Assembly (NCBI GenBank): GCA_026126215.1 | Contig: JAHCJQ010000018.1 | Coordinates: forward strand, 1 to 41,440 | Direction: 5' to 3' | Source: Alphaproteobacteria bacterium | GTDB lineage: Bacteria; Pseudomonadota; Alphaproteobacteria; Ferrovibrionales; Ferrovibrionaceae | Length of the DNA: 41,440 bases | In this document: positions 1-8,959 of the stretch, piece after piece | How positions within the stretch are numbered: position 1 is the stretch's first letter | How the letters are laid out: the number at the start of each line of letters is the position of its first letter | Program-made: the position numbers and the translations under genes | Notes under the pieces: model-generated | What the model was told of the DNA's origin: nothing | The model's input: the letters and a program-made list of their open reading frames with translations, nothing else | Database searches by the model: none

Positions 1-1196
1 ATGATCTGCCGGGGCGGAAGAAAAGTTCCGCGGCGGAGATAGCAGCTCGCGATCACCGCACAGGTGGCGAAGAAGGCCGAGGTGGTCGGCGTGTAGTCGA
101 CATAGAAAAGCAGGAAAAGTAGAAGAACCAGCGGCAAGGCGAGATGGCCGTTCGCAAGGAATATCCGGGAGGCGGACCCTAGTTCGGACCTGTCCATGCC
201 CCGGATGCCGAGCCGCGTCACCTCGAGGTCGATCATGACCAGGATACCGATGAAGTAGAGTGTCGCCGGCAGGATCGCCGCGGTGACGATGTCGGTATAG
301 GGAACGCCGAGGATCTCCACCATGATAAAGGCAGCGGCGCCCATCACCGGGGGCATGATCTGCCCGCCGGAGGAAGCGGCAGCCTCGACGCCGCCGGCAA
401 AGGCAGGCCGCAGGCCGACATGCTTCATCAGGGGGATGGTGAAGGGCCCCGTGCTGACCACGTTCGCCACGGCGCTGCCGGAGATGGTGCCCATCAGCGC
501 GCTCGCCATAACCGCAACTTTCGCCGGGCCACCACGAACCCAGCCAACCAGCGCATTGCTCCAGTTGATGAAGAAACGTCCGGCCCCCGATACATCGAGA
601 AATGCGGCGAATATCACGAAGGCCGCCACGTAGGTGGCCGAGACCTGCAACGGCAGGCCGGAGATGCCATCCGTCGTTAGGTAAAGGACGGAGGCGACGC
701 GGTCGAGATCATAACCCCGGTGCGCCAGCATGCCGGGGAAACTGCGTCCGTAGAAGGCATACAGGATGAACAGAATGGCCAGGATTGGCAGGGCCAGGCC
801 GACCACGCGTCGCGTGCCCTCGATGACCAGGACAGTGGTGATGACGCCAAGGATGATGCTGAGCCGATCCGGGTCTCCTGCTCCCTTCGAAGCAAGCTCG
901 AGGAAGTTGATCGCAACATAGCCGCCGACCACGATCGCGGCTCCTGCGAGGCTCAGATCGACGGCCCAGCGGAAGATCTTTCGCGCCCGCGAAGCTCGAG
1001 GTCCCAGCCGGACGACCGGGAAGGCGAGGAAGATCAGCACCAGCGCGAAGGCAAGATGAATGTAGGTCAGCTGCAGGGTGGCCAGGCGACCGACCGAAAG
1101 GAACCACAGATGGAACAGGGCGAAGGTAACCGCGATGGCAGGAATCACCAGCGCGATCACCTTCCCCTGTCCCTGGTTGTCGCCCGCGCCCGCCAT
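1..1196 (-). CDS. TRAP transporter fused permease (TAXI-type, 4TM/12TM), partial
   Basis: The reading frame opens at ATG 1196 and stays open to the window edge, giving 398 codons, so the C-terminal part lies outside. These proteins form the inner-membrane channel of TAXI-type TRAP importers, with the small and large permease subunits fused into one chain of usually 600-700 residues. The visible part has several hydrophobic helices and the family's Gly/Ser-rich stretch (GTISGSAVANVVSTGPF), followed by EAAASSGGQIMPPVMGAAAF. It lies 27 bp downstream of the TAXI binding-protein gene in the same orientation, so the two should form one Na+-coupled carboxylate-type importer. It is the last visible gene of the hydantoinase operon. 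The substrate cannot be read from the sequence. The family call is firm; only the truncation limits it. Confidence 0.9.
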   Translation of the reverse strand, partial: MAGAGDNQGQGKVIALVIPAIAVTFALFHLWFLSVGRLATLQLTYIHLAFALVLIFLAFPVVRLGPRASRARKIFRWAVDLSLAGAAIVVGGYVAINFLELASKGAGDPDRLSIILGVITTVLVIEGTRRVVGLALPILAILFILYAFYGRSFPGMLAHRGYDLDRVASVLYLTTDGISGLPLQVSATYVAAFVIFAAFLDVSGAGRFFINWSNALVGWVRGGPAKVAVMASALMGTISGSAVANVVSTGPFTIPLMKHVGLRPAFAGGVEAAASSGGQIMPPVMGAAAFIMVEILGVPYTDIVTAAILPATLYFIGILVMIDLEVTRLGIRGMDRSELGSASRIFLANGHLALPLVLLLFLLFYVDYTPTTSAFFATCAVIASCYLRRGTFLPPRQI

Positions 1197-1223
1197 AAAA
1201 GCTCCTGCGCCAGCGATTTCAAA

Positions 1224-2219
1224 TCAGAGCAGGCCTTTTTCCTTCAGGTACTTCTCCGAGCCTGGATGGAACGGGATCACGCCCTTGATGCCGCGAGCCG
1301 CGGTCTCCGGCACCCATTCCCTGCCAAGCGCATGGCCGGCGCGGAGCTCCGCCTGGTTCTCGAGGAGTGCCTTGGTGATGGCATAGGCTACCTCGTCCGG
1401 CATCGATTCCTCGGCGATCAGGATCGTGCTCACGCCGAAGCTGTTCGGGGTCGCCCGGTCATGGCCCTTGTAGATGCCGCCCGGGATCTCCACAGGCGTC
1501 CAGTAGGGCCTGGTACTGCGCAGTTCCGCCAGCTTCTCAGCCGCAGGGTTGAGGAAGAGCACATCGGAACCATGGCTGCTGGTGAGATCGGTAAGCGGCC
1601 CGGTGGGGACCGGTCCGATGATCACCACCGCATCCACGCGACCGTCCTTCAACGCGCCGGGTCCCTCCCCATGGCTCAGATACTCGGGCGACCAGTCCTT
1701 CTTAACTTCAAGGCCGTAGCTCTTCAGGATGAGTTCGCCTACGCTGTTGCCGATGGAGCCCGGCGCCCCGAGGGATACCCGCTTGCCCTTGAGGTCGGCG
1801 AGAGAGGTAATTCCGCTCTTTCTCAGCGTGTATGACTGCCAGATGATAGCGCCGCCGCCGAGCAAGCCCTTGAAGTTCGATATCTTCTTGCCCTGGTAGG
1901 GACCCTCGCCGTGGTAGGCGAGATAGGCCTGGTCGCTGCTGATAAGCGCCAGCTCAATCTTCTTGTTGCCGATCAGGCGGACATTCTCGACATTACCGCC
2001 AGTCGCCTCGATGTTCACTTTCACCCGTGGATTGGCCTTAGTGATGACCCCGGCCATCGCCCCACCCAGAGGAAACCACGTGCTGCCGGCGCTCGACGTG
2101 CCCATCGACAGGAACTGGTCGCTTTTTATTTCCTGCGCCTCCGCCGCGCCGAGAGCGAATGTGAACGTGGCAACCGTGGCGGCGACGATTATGAGACGGG
2201 ATGCTTGCAGTATCTTCAT
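1224..2219 (-). CDS. TAXI-family TRAP transporter solute-binding protein
   Basis: A 331-residue periplasmic binding protein. The chosen start, ATG 2219, follows a GAGGAG ribosome site and gives a clean signal peptide (MKILQASRLIIVAATVATF...AEAQ); a start 54 bp upstream would put a polar extension ahead of it. The mature part has the TAXI-family pattern, with GTSSAGSTWFPLGGAMAG near the start and GKRVSLGAPGSIGN in the middle. It captures the substrate and delivers it to the fused permease encoded 27 bp downstream. Its place behind RidA, cysteine hydrolase and dihydropyrimidinase genes suggests a cyclic amide or its ring-opened product as ligand, which is inference only. Confidence 0.92.
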   Translation of the reverse strand: MKILQASRLIIVAATVATFTFALGAAEAQEIKSDQFLSMGTSSAGSTWFPLGGAMAGVITKANPRVKVNIEATGGNVENVRLIGNKKIELALISSDQAYLAYHGEGPYQGKKISNFKGLLGGGAIIWQSYTLRKSGITSLADLKGKRVSLGAPGSIGNSVGELILKSYGLEVKKDWSPEYLSHGEGPGALKDGRVDAVVIIGPVPTGPLTDLTSSHGSDVLFLNPAAEKLAELRSTRPYWTPVEIPGGIYKGHDRATPNSFGVSTILIAEESMPDEVAYAITKALLENQAELRAGHALGREWVPETAARGIKGVIPFHPGSEKYLKEKGLL

Positions 2220-2256
2220 GTTTCCGCTCCTCGGCAGGTTTGGGTTGGAAGTTTGG

Positions 2257-2715
2257 CTATTCAACCTGTGCAATCAGCTCTATTTCGACCGAAAGATTAT
2301 TCGGTAGCGAGCCGGCACCAATTGCCGATCTCGCATGCTTGCCGCGGTCGCCGAAAACCTCGAGCATCAGGTCTGAGCAGCCGTTGATCACCCTGGGATG
2401 ATCGCCAAAGTTTGGCGTGGCGTTGACCAATCCCAGAATCTTGACGATCCGCTTGACGCGGTCGAGCGAGCCCAATTCCACCTTCAGCGCCGCGAGGAGC
2501 AGAAGTCCGATTTGACGGGAATGCTGATAGGCCTGGTCGGTGGTGAAATCAGCACCGACTTTGCCGCAGACCGGCTTTCCATCCTTGTCGCGGGTTCCCT
2601 TTCCCGAACAAAAGGCAAGCCCGTTGACAGTCACCACGTCGACATAGGCACCGGCTGGTGCCCCGAGCCTGGGCAGAACGATGCCGAGTTCCGCAAGTCG
2701 CTTTTCTGCGCTCAT
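2257..2715 (-). CDS. RidA/YjgF-family protein
   Basis: A 152-residue protein of the RidA (YjgF/YER057c/UK114) superfamily, of normal length. ATG 2715 has an excellent AAGGAGGGAG site. It shows the subfamily pattern with an N-terminal MSAEKRLAELGIVLP, the core VNGLAFCSGKGT, and the C-terminal RSAIGAGSLPNNLSVEIEL. RidA proteins hydrolyse reactive enamine/imine intermediates from amino-acid metabolism, but members inside catabolic operons often have pathway-specific deaminase roles. It lies 33 bp after the cysteine hydrolase and 37 bp before the TAXI binding protein, so it is co-transcribed. A second RidA paralogue sits in the hyuAB operon of this window, again beside amide-hydrolysing enzymes. 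Confidence 0.92.
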   Translation of the reverse strand: MSAEKRLAELGIVLPRLGAPAGAYVDVVTVNGLAFCSGKGTRDKDGKPVCGKVGADFTTDQAYQHSRQIGLLLLAALKVELGSLDRVKRIVKILGLVNATPNFGDHPRVINGCSDLMLEVFGDRGKHARSAIGAGSLPNNLSVEIELIAQVE

Positions 2716-2748
2716 TCGCTTCTCCCTCCTTGCCGTCCGGCAGGGCGC

Positions 2749-3408
2749 TCAACGCCGGGCGGCGGGCGGCAGATTCCGTATATAGCGGATCACCTCATCG
2801 ACCGGTGTTACGTCGCCAAATCGCAAGTCGATATCGGTCAGGTTACATTCATGGGCAAGATGATGGCGGTCGCCCACGGCTTCGGCAGCGACAATCACGT
2901 GGTAGTTGAGATTGTGGGCGCTCTCGGACGTGGAGCGGACACAGCCGCTAGTACTGCAGCCGGTCACGATCACTGTATCCACGTCGCGACCGATCAGATA
3001 AGACTGCAGTGGCGATTCCCAGAAGGCGGAGCCGCGCGGCTTCTCGATCACGATCTCGTCGGGCTGGCGGTTCAGTCGCGGATCGACCTCGACCATTTTT
3101 GTTCCGCGCGTGAAGGACTTCGCCTTGACGTTGTTGTAGACCTTGCGCCCGACCGGGCCGACCGTCTCGATGCCGGCCGGATCGAAGGCCATGATGGTAA
3201 AGAAGACCGGGACCTCGTTGGCGCGCGCGACGTCGAGGATTGCTGCCGTGTTGGCCACTACGGGCTCGAGATTCCTCGAACCGAGCGGCGAGGACTCGTC
3301 GATCCAGGCCCTGGCAAGATCGATGACCAGGACAGCAGGCCGCTTGCCGAACCCCTTGCGGCCACCAAACCCCTTGGCCATGTAAAAGTCGCGAACTGGC
3401 TCGTACAT
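2749..3408 (-). CDS. Isochorismatase-family cysteine hydrolase (N-carbamoylsarcosine-amidase-like)
   Basis: A 219-residue alpha/beta cysteine hydrolase. ATG 3408 is chosen because GGAGG lies 9 nt upstream; a TTG lies three codons earlier. The catalytic triad of the isochorismatase/CSHase superfamily is visible: Asp30 in AVLVIDLARAW, Lys123 in IVIEKPRGSAF, and nucleophile Cys156 in TGCSTSGCVRST. The TSGCVR form is typical of N-carbamoylsarcosine amidohydrolase and related carbamoyl hydrolases. Directly downstream of a dihydropyrimidinase, which makes N-carbamoyl amino acids, the likely role is to hydrolyse the carbamoyl product to a free amine, CO2 and ammonia. The exact substrate is inferred. 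Nicotinamidase- or maleamate-hydrolase-like activity is the main alternative. Confidence 0.88.
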   Translation of the reverse strand: MYEPVRDFYMAKGFGGRKGFGKRPAVLVIDLARAWIDESSPLGSRNLEPVVANTAAILDVARANEVPVFFTIMAFDPAGIETVGPVGRKVYNNVKAKSFTRGTKMVEVDPRLNRQPDEIVIEKPRGSAFWESPLQSYLIGRDVDTVIVTGCSTSGCVRSTSESAHNLNYHVIVAAEAVGDRHHLAHECNLTDIDLRFGDVTPVDEVIRYIRNLPPAARR

Positions 3409-3460
3409 TCTCTCCAACCTCCATTCGACGTCTGGTTCTTCGTGTGTGTGCCGGAAGCGC

Positions 3461-4873
3461 TCAAAGCCAGGCTTTCATCTCCTGGATCCTGTCGCAGGGC
3501 AGGAACCGGCCGCGGCCGCGTTCTGCCGTGACCTGACCATCAGCGCAGACCACCTCCCCACGGGACATGGTGATGACGGGCCAGCCCTCCACTTCCATGC
3601 CCTCGTAGGGCGTGTAGTCCATGTTGTCGTGCAGCATTTCCTTTCTGATCATCACTTTCCGCCCCGGATCCCAGATCGCCAGATCGGCGTCGGCGCCGAC
3701 GGCAATGGATCCTTTGCGCGGATAGAGACCATAGATCTTCGCCGGATTGGTCGCGGTGATTTCGACGAATCGCTGCAGCGAGATGCGGCCCTGGCGGACG
3801 CCGGCCGAGAACAGCAGCGGCAGCCGCGTGGCCAGCCCCGGTACGCCGTTGGCGATGCGGTTGAAGGCCGCGTCATGCCCATGGCGGCCCTTGCCGCCGG
3901 TGCCCTCGAAACGATAGGGCGCGTGATCGGAGGAGAAAACTTGGAAGACACCGGTCTGGATACCGCGCCAGATCAGCTCCTGGTTTCCTCTTTCGCGTGG
4001 CGGTGGGCTGCAGATGAATTTCGCGCCCTCGAATCCGGGACGATCCATATCGGCCTCGGAAAGGAACAGGTATTGCGGGCAAGTCTCCGCCAGCACCGGT
4101 ATGCCTCGTTGCTGCGCGGCGGCGATCTCTCGCATGGCGTTGCCCGAGGAGACATGCACGATCAGAACCTGCGCGCCGGCCACTTCGGCGAGAGCGATCG
4201 CGCGGTACGTGGCTTCCCGCTCCACCGGGTCGCCATGGGCGACGGCATGGTATCTTGGTTCCGTCCTGCCTTCGGCGAGCAGCTTCTCGGTGAGCCATTC
4301 GCAGCAATCGTGGTTCTCGGCATGGATCATGACCAGCGTCCGCTCGCGGCGGGAAAGATCCATCAGCTCCAGAATCTGCCGGTCAGAGACATGCAGCGAA
4401 TCGTAGGCCATGAAGACCTTGAACGAGGTGTAGCCTTCCTCGATCAAGGAGGGCAATTCCTGGCCGATGACGCCGGCATTCGGGTCGCAGAGAATCAGGT
4501 GGAAGGCATAGTCGATCACCGCCTTCTCCGCCTTCTCTCGGTAGGCGTCTACCGCCAGGCGTAACGGCTGGCCGTGGCGCTGATTGGCGAATGGGATGAT
4601 GGTAGTGGTACCGCCTGCTACTGCGGATCGCGTTCCACTGAGGAAGTCATCGGCATGATTGATCCCGGCTGGCGACTGCTGGTCGAGATGGCAATGCGCG
4701 TCGATGCCGCCCGGCAGGACCAGACGGTCCGTCGCATCGATCACCTTTGCCGCCGAACCGGCGAGGCCCTGCGCCAGGCAGGCGATCCTGCCATCGATGA
4801 TACCGACGTCGGCACGGAATGTATCCGCCGCAGTGACGACCTGACCGCCGGCAACGACCGTATCGAACTGCAT
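3461..4873 (-). CDS. Dihydropyrimidinase / D-hydantoinase family cyclic amidohydrolase
   Basis: A 470-residue cytosolic metal-dependent amidohydrolase. ATG 4873 is preceded by AAAGGGGAA; the frame runs 26 codons further up without family resemblance. Metal ligands are in place: His60/His62 in GIDAHCHLDQQS, the carbamylated Lys152 in SFKVFMAYD, His184 in VMIHAEN, His240 in IVHVSSG, and the Asp of FSSDHAPY. The family opens 5,6-dihydropyrimidines or hydantoins to N-carbamoyl amino acids; allantoinase is a related alternative. It is the first gene of a five-gene operon with a carbamoyl-type hydrolase, RidA and a TAXI transporter, and is divergent from lysR with about 117 bp between starts. The context supports hydantoin- or dihydropyrimidine-like ring opening; substrate specificity is unproven. 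Confidence 0.93.
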   Translation of the reverse strand: MQFDTVVAGGQVVTAADTFRADVGIIDGRIACLAQGLAGSAAKVIDATDRLVLPGGIDAHCHLDQQSPAGINHADDFLSGTRSAVAGGTTTIIPFANQRHGQPLRLAVDAYREKAEKAVIDYAFHLILCDPNAGVIGQELPSLIEEGYTSFKVFMAYDSLHVSDRQILELMDLSRRERTLVMIHAENHDCCEWLTEKLLAEGRTEPRYHAVAHGDPVEREATYRAIALAEVAGAQVLIVHVSSGNAMREIAAAQQRGIPVLAETCPQYLFLSEADMDRPGFEGAKFICSPPPRERGNQELIWRGIQTGVFQVFSSDHAPYRFEGTGGKGRHGHDAAFNRIANGVPGLATRLPLLFSAGVRQGRISLQRFVEITATNPAKIYGLYPRKGSIAVGADADLAIWDPGRKVMIRKEMLHDNMDYTPYEGMEVEGWPVITMSRGEVVCADGQVTAERGRGRFLPCDRIQEMKAWL

Positions 4874-4989
4874 GTGTTCCCCTTTGCCTCGCACAGGACC
4901 GGGACATCGCCTTGCAAGGGATTGTTGACCCCGTTCCAGCAATACGTCCAATATGAGTTCTTGCTCTCCGTGATATGAAAAACGTATCG

Positions 4990-5874
4990 ATGGACCTGAG
5001 GCGACTTCGCTATTTCGTCACCGTTGCCGAGGAGCTGCATTTCGGCCGGGCGGCGCGGCGGCTCAATATCAGCCAACCGCCCCTCAGCCAGCAGATCAGG
5101 AAGCTCGAGGATGAGGTAGGCGCGCAACTCTTCGTGCGCATGGGCCGGCAAGTGACGCTATCGGATGCAGGGGAGGCCTTCCTGGGTCGTGCCTATCTGG
5201 TGATCCGGGAGTATGAGGCGGCGATGGAGGCCGCGCGGCAGGCGGAGAAGGGCGCCACCGGAACGCTGGAGATCGCCTACATCCCGCCGGCGGACCTGCA
5301 TGCCCTCCCCCTTCTCGTTTCCAAGTTCCAGAAAGCGTTTCCTTCTGTGAACGTGGTTTTGCGCAGCATGCACGGCCTTTCAATCCCGCACGCCATCCAG
5401 AGCGGGCGGGTCAAGGTCGGCGTCGTCCGCCTGCCGCTCGAGTATCCGGGTCTCGAGACACTGTCCGTGGTGCGGGAGCGGCTGTCGGTTGTGGTGCCGG
5501 AGAGTCACGGCTTCGCGCGACGCCGGCAGGTGAAATTCTCGGAACTCGCCGGCCAGAGGCTGATCGGCTTTCCTCGATCGCTGGCGCCGGCCTATTACGA
5601 TGTCATCGCGGGCCTGTGCAAGTCGCACGGCGGTTTTGTTTATGCGCCGTCGCAGGAAGTCGAGACGATACAGACTGCCCTCTCGCTGGTCTCCGCCGGT
5701 CTCGGCGTGTCTATCCAGCCGCGTTCGATAGAGGCGCTCTGCCGGAAGGGGCTGCGCCCTGCGCCGATTTCCGATTCACCGGCCTGCGCCGCAATCGGCG
5801 TTGCCTACCCGGTCGGCGCACGGCAAGCCGTGCTTGACAACTTCCTGAGCATTGCAAGGTCGATAGCCCGCTAG
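4990..5874 (+). CDS. LysR-family transcriptional regulator
   Basis: A 294-residue LysR-type regulator. The N-terminal winged helix-turn-helix is textbook (LRRLRYFVTVAEELHFGRAA, then SQPPLSQQIRKLEDEVGAQLF), followed by a periplasmic-binding-like effector domain from about residue 90. ATG 4990 is preferred over ATG 4975 because family members begin with MDLRRLRYF; neither has a strong ribosome site. It is transcribed away from the dihydropyrimidinase operon, the classical LysR arrangement, so it probably activates that operon in response to its substrate and regulates itself. I could not find a convincing T-N11-A box by eye in the short intergenic region. Confidence 0.94.
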   Translation: MDLRRLRYFVTVAEELHFGRAARRLNISQPPLSQQIRKLEDEVGAQLFVRMGRQVTLSDAGEAFLGRAYLVIREYEAAMEAARQAEKGATGTLEIAYIPPADLHALPLLVSKFQKAFPSVNVVLRSMHGLSIPHAIQSGRVKVGVVRLPLEYPGLETLSVVRERLSVVVPESHGFARRRQVKFSELAGQRLIGFPRSLAPAYYDVIAGLCKSHGGFVYAPSQEVETIQTALSLVSAGLGVSIQPRSIEALCRKGLRPAPISDSPACAAIGVAYPVGARQAVLDNFLSIARSIAR

Positions 5875-6107
5875 GTGCACGTTATCAATAGCTTATCGAC
5901 CCTGCCTGTACCTAGAGACGCTGAAGACGTCAGAATCGCAGCAATCGCGGGGAGAAACCGGATGGCCGGCCGCATGAATGCTCCCGCCTGTTCGCGGCTG
6001 AGCGAAACAGGGTGCTTCGGCTCGAGTCAGTCAGTCGTTCCGGTCAGCGTTCATATGGCTAGTTAGAACTTGAAGACTCGGAGCTAGGGGCGCTGCGGGT
6101 AATCCGT
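5875..6107. other. Convergent intergenic region, no gene seen
   Basis: This 233-bp gap separates the 3' ends of lysR (+) and the EamA transporter gene (-). Short open frames are present but show no recognisable protein, and no strong hairpin with a T-tract is visible, although convergent transcription predicts termination here. Confidence 0.5.
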
Positions 6108-7034
6108 TTATCGGCTGGATACCAGAAGCAGCACACCGAGGGTTATGAGGGCGCAGCCGGCCAGCGCGGCTCGCGACAATCGTTCCCGAAAATAGAGTCG
6201 CGAGACCAGTAACGTGAATATCACTTCGATTTGCCCGAGAGTATAGACACGCGACGGCGTTTCCAGGGCAATTGCCACGAACCACATGAGCGACCCGGAG
6301 ACACTTAGAATGCCGACTGGGGTCGAGATACGCCACATGGCGGCGATCAGTGTCAAGAGCGGTCGATCGAGAAGCATTGTATAAACCGTCATGAGCATAA
6401 GCTGGATCACGGTCATGACCGCAAGCACGATCAGCGCGGACAGCAGGAAATCTCCACTCGGGAGAAGCAGCGTCGCCGCGCGCACGGAAATGGCGCAGAC
6501 TGCAAACAGCAGTCCGCTTGCCAGGCCGGTCAGCAGGGGCTGGGTCCAGCTTCGCCATTCCGATGTCACGGCACCGACTATTTGCGGGCTGACCCAGCGC
6601 GAGGCAATCAGCGCTACTCCCAATGTCGAGATAACGATTGCGGACCAGGAGGCGAAGCTCAGGGCCTCACCCAGCACGATCGTACCCAGAATGGCCACCT
6701 GCACGGTCTCTGTCTTTCCAAAGAGCGTTCCAATGGCGAAGTTGCGGGATGAGAAGGTCTTGAGCAGGCACCAGGTACCAGCGATCTGCGAAATTCCAGC
6801 GGCGATGGACCAGGCCACCAGGTCCCCTGAAAGTTCAGGAAATGAGATGCCTTTGTGGGACAGATAGACAAACAAAAATACGACGGCCAAAGGTGCGCCA
6901 TAGAGATACCGGACATAGGTGGCGCCGAAGTTTCCTAGCCTTTCCGCAAGCTGCTTCTGCAGGGCGGTTCGGGCGCATTGACAAACGGCCGCCGAGATCG
7001 TGACCGGGATCCAGAGCAGCCGGACGTCGTCCAT
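6108..7034 (-). CDS. DMT-superfamily (EamA) transporter
   Basis: A 308-residue inner-membrane protein with about ten hydrophobic segments in two halves, the layout of EamA/DMT transporters. The end of the first half (GLFGKTETVQVAILGTIVLG...) and of the second (SRVYTLGQIEVIFTLLVSRLYFRERL) show the family's repeated helix preceding the conserved E-rich segment. Such proteins usually export amino acids or metabolites. It is the last gene of the IclR-controlled amino-acid operon, 26 bp after the racemase-like gene, so it may relieve accumulation of an imported or racemised amino acid, which is inference. It could instead serve as an uptake system; direction cannot be read from the sequence. Confidence 0.9.
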   Translation of the reverse strand: MDDVRLLWIPVTISAAVCQCARTALQKQLAERLGNFGATYVRYLYGAPLAVVFLFVYLSHKGISFPELSGDLVAWSIAAGISQIAGTWCLLKTFSSRNFAIGTLFGKTETVQVAILGTIVLGEALSFASWSAIVISTLGVALIASRWVSPQIVGAVTSEWRSWTQPLLTGLASGLLFAVCAISVRAATLLLPSGDFLLSALIVLAVMTVIQLMLMTVYTMLLDRPLLTLIAAMWRISTPVGILSVSGSLMWFVAIALETPSRVYTLGQIEVIFTLLVSRLYFRERLSRAALAGCALITLGVLLLVSSR

Positions 7035-7060
7035 GTATTTTCCGGAGGGTTTGGTTACGT

Positions 7061-8197
7061 CTATACGTAGATGCGGGTGATGTGATCTCTCATTCCGCCG
7101 TGGAAGGTGGCTTCATCGATTCCCCAGTTTTCCACCACTTCGCGAAGCGTTATCTCTGCGGCGCCTTGTCGCCCCACGATCACGACCTCGTCGCCGATTG
7201 CGGCATCGACGATCTCCGTGAGATCGATCCGCGAATGCTCGAGGTGGATGGGATCGAGCAGCGGGGCGCGCCGCCCCCTCACAAGGACCGCTGCCGCCGA
7301 GCCCACTTTCCGTGGAAGTCCATCGCCCCAGCCAAGCGGCAGCACGCCAATTCTCATGTTGTCACGGACCGGAATGGGCGGCCTGTACTCACTCAGGCGG
7401 AGTGGCCCGGTCGATTTCAAGGTGACTATTCGTGACTTGAAGGCCGAGAGCGCCGGCCTGAATGTTCCTGATCGCGCCCCGGTCGCGGACGCGCCAAGTC
7501 CGAAGAGAAGTCGACCCGGATCAACGCCCGCGAGGTCCATTTGTGGAAAGTCGAGTACGGCGTTGGTGCTGGACACCATGTACAGAAGGCCGCCCATGCC
7601 TACATTCTTGGCCCGTGCGATAACTTCCTCAAAGTTGCGGAACTGCCAATGGTAATTTTGTGGTGACTGGTCCGCGCCATAGCTGAAGAAGTGACTGTAT
7701 ATCCCAATCGGCTTGAGCTTCGGCATTGCCTTCACGGCAGAGAAGAAACGATCTGCCTGATTGTACATGGTTCCGGCACGGAACAGACCGACATCGACTT
7801 TGAGGAAGACCTCCCTCGGTTTTGTCAATTCCGCATTCCACGCCTGGGCGTCATCCTCGGTAGATATCGTCGGGATGAGGTCATGACGCTCGAACAGCGG
7901 CGCCGCGTCCGCCAGACAGGCGGGATAGACGAGGATACTGGCGTGGATCCCGCCAATGCGCATGGCAACCGCATCATTGGCGCTACCGACCGCAATTCCG
8001 GCGGCCCCCTCCTCCAAACAGGCCTTTGAGACAGGAACTATTCCGCAGCCATACGCATTGCGCTTCATGCAGGCGTAAATGGCGACGGCCGGTCCCACCA
8101 AGCGCCGCAGTTCCCTGAAATTATGCCGGATGGCACCAAGATCGATCTCAAACCATGTGGGCCTGAGCGTCTGGGACGTCTCCTGTCCATTAGCCAT
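7061..8197 (-). CDS. Alanine-racemase-family PLP enzyme
   Basis: A 378-residue fold-type III PLP enzyme. The N-terminal barrel has the PLP lysine, Lys45, in ACMKRNAYGCG (classical form VKANAYGHG), the KVDVGLFRAG motif with Arg140 (classical VDTGMGRLG) and SHF at 168-170. The C-terminal domain carries Tyr271 where the second catalytic base is expected (LRLSEYRPP) and GVLPLGWGDGLPR. The canonical MDQ segment is changed to LEH, so this is probably not the housekeeping Alr but an operon-specific amino-acid racemase. It lies 3 bp after the ABC ATPase gene and 26 bp before the exporter, implying translational coupling. It may interconvert L/D forms of the imported amino acid. Confidence 0.88.
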   Translation of the reverse strand: MANGQETSQTLRPTWFEIDLGAIRHNFRELRRLVGPAVAIYACMKRNAYGCGIVPVSKACLEEGAAGIAVGSANDAVAMRIGGIHASILVYPACLADAAPLFERHDLIPTISTEDDAQAWNAELTKPREVFLKVDVGLFRAGTMYNQADRFFSAVKAMPKLKPIGIYSHFFSYGADQSPQNYHWQFRNFEEVIARAKNVGMGGLLYMVSSTNAVLDFPQMDLAGVDPGRLLFGLGASATGARSGTFRPALSAFKSRIVTLKSTGPLRLSEYRPPIPVRDNMRIGVLPLGWGDGLPRKVGSAAAVLVRGRRAPLLDPIHLEHSRIDLTEIVDAAIGDEVVIVGRQGAAEITLREVVENWGIDEATFHGGMRDHITRIYV

Positions 8198-8200
8198 CTG

Positions 8201-8956
8201 TCAGACCAGTCGAAGATGTCGCAGGAAGGACTTTAGCCGGTCGGAACTCGGATCGGTGATCATGCTTGAATCGCCCCTCTCCACTATGACCCCGCCATCC
8301 ATGAAGATGATCTGGTTGCAGATTTCGCGGGCAAAGTGCACCTGGTGCGTCACCATCATCATGGTCATGCCCTCCCGCGACAGATCGGCGATCACGTCAA
8401 GGACCTCTGCCGATCTCTCGGGATCGAGTGCTGATGTCACTTCGTCGAGCAGGAGAACTTTTGGCTGCATGGCCAGCGCGCGGGCGATCGCCACGCGCTG
8501 CTGCTCGCCTCCCGACAGGAAAGCCGGATAGGCGTCCTTCCGATGCGTGAGCCCAACCTTGCCGAGCAGGCCCTCGGCAGCTTCCAGCGCCGAGCGCTTT
8601 GGCATCTTTCTGACCTTGATGAGCGCGATGCTGACATTTTCCAGCGCGGTCATATGGGCGAATAGGTTGAACTGCTGGAAAACCATGCAGCATTGCGAGC
8701 GCATTCGGGCGATTGTCTTCCGGGGCAGGGGCTCTCTCCTGCCTTCGACGCTCCTGTATCCGACCGGCTCGCCATCGATGATGATCTCCCCGGCCTCGAA
8801 ACTCTCCAGAAAGTTTACGCACCTGAGGAGCGTGCTTTTTCCCGAACCTGAAGGCCCAAGGATTCCGCAGACGGTCCCCTGCGGAACAGTCAATGATACC
8901 TGGTCCAGGATCACCCGTTCGCCGAATGACTTTTTGAGTTCCCGCACTTCGATCAT
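8201..8956 (-). CDS. Polar amino-acid ABC transporter ATPase
   Basis: A 251-residue ABC ATPase of the HisP/GlnQ type. Visible are Walker A GPSGSGKST near residue 35, the Q-loop (CMVFQQFNLFAHMTALENV), signature LSGGEQQRVAIARALAMQP, Walker B VLLLDEVTSALDPE and the switch His in MMMVTHQVHFAR. FQQFNLFAHMTALENV is typical of polar amino-acid importers. It powers the importer formed with the two permeases and the binding protein just upstream; only 3 bp separate it from each neighbour, so the genes are surely one transcript. It acts on the cytoplasmic face of the membrane. Confidence 0.96.
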   Translation of the reverse strand: MIEVRELKKSFGERVILDQVSLTVPQGTVCGILGPSGSGKSTLLRCVNFLESFEAGEIIIDGEPVGYRSVEGRREPLPRKTIARMRSQCCMVFQQFNLFAHMTALENVSIALIKVRKMPKRSALEAAEGLLGKVGLTHRKDAYPAFLSGGEQQRVAIARALAMQPKVLLLDEVTSALDPERSAEVLDVIADLSREGMTMMMVTHQVHFAREICNQIIFMDGGVIVERGDSSMITDPSSDRLKSFLRHLRLV

Positions 8957-8959
8957 GTC

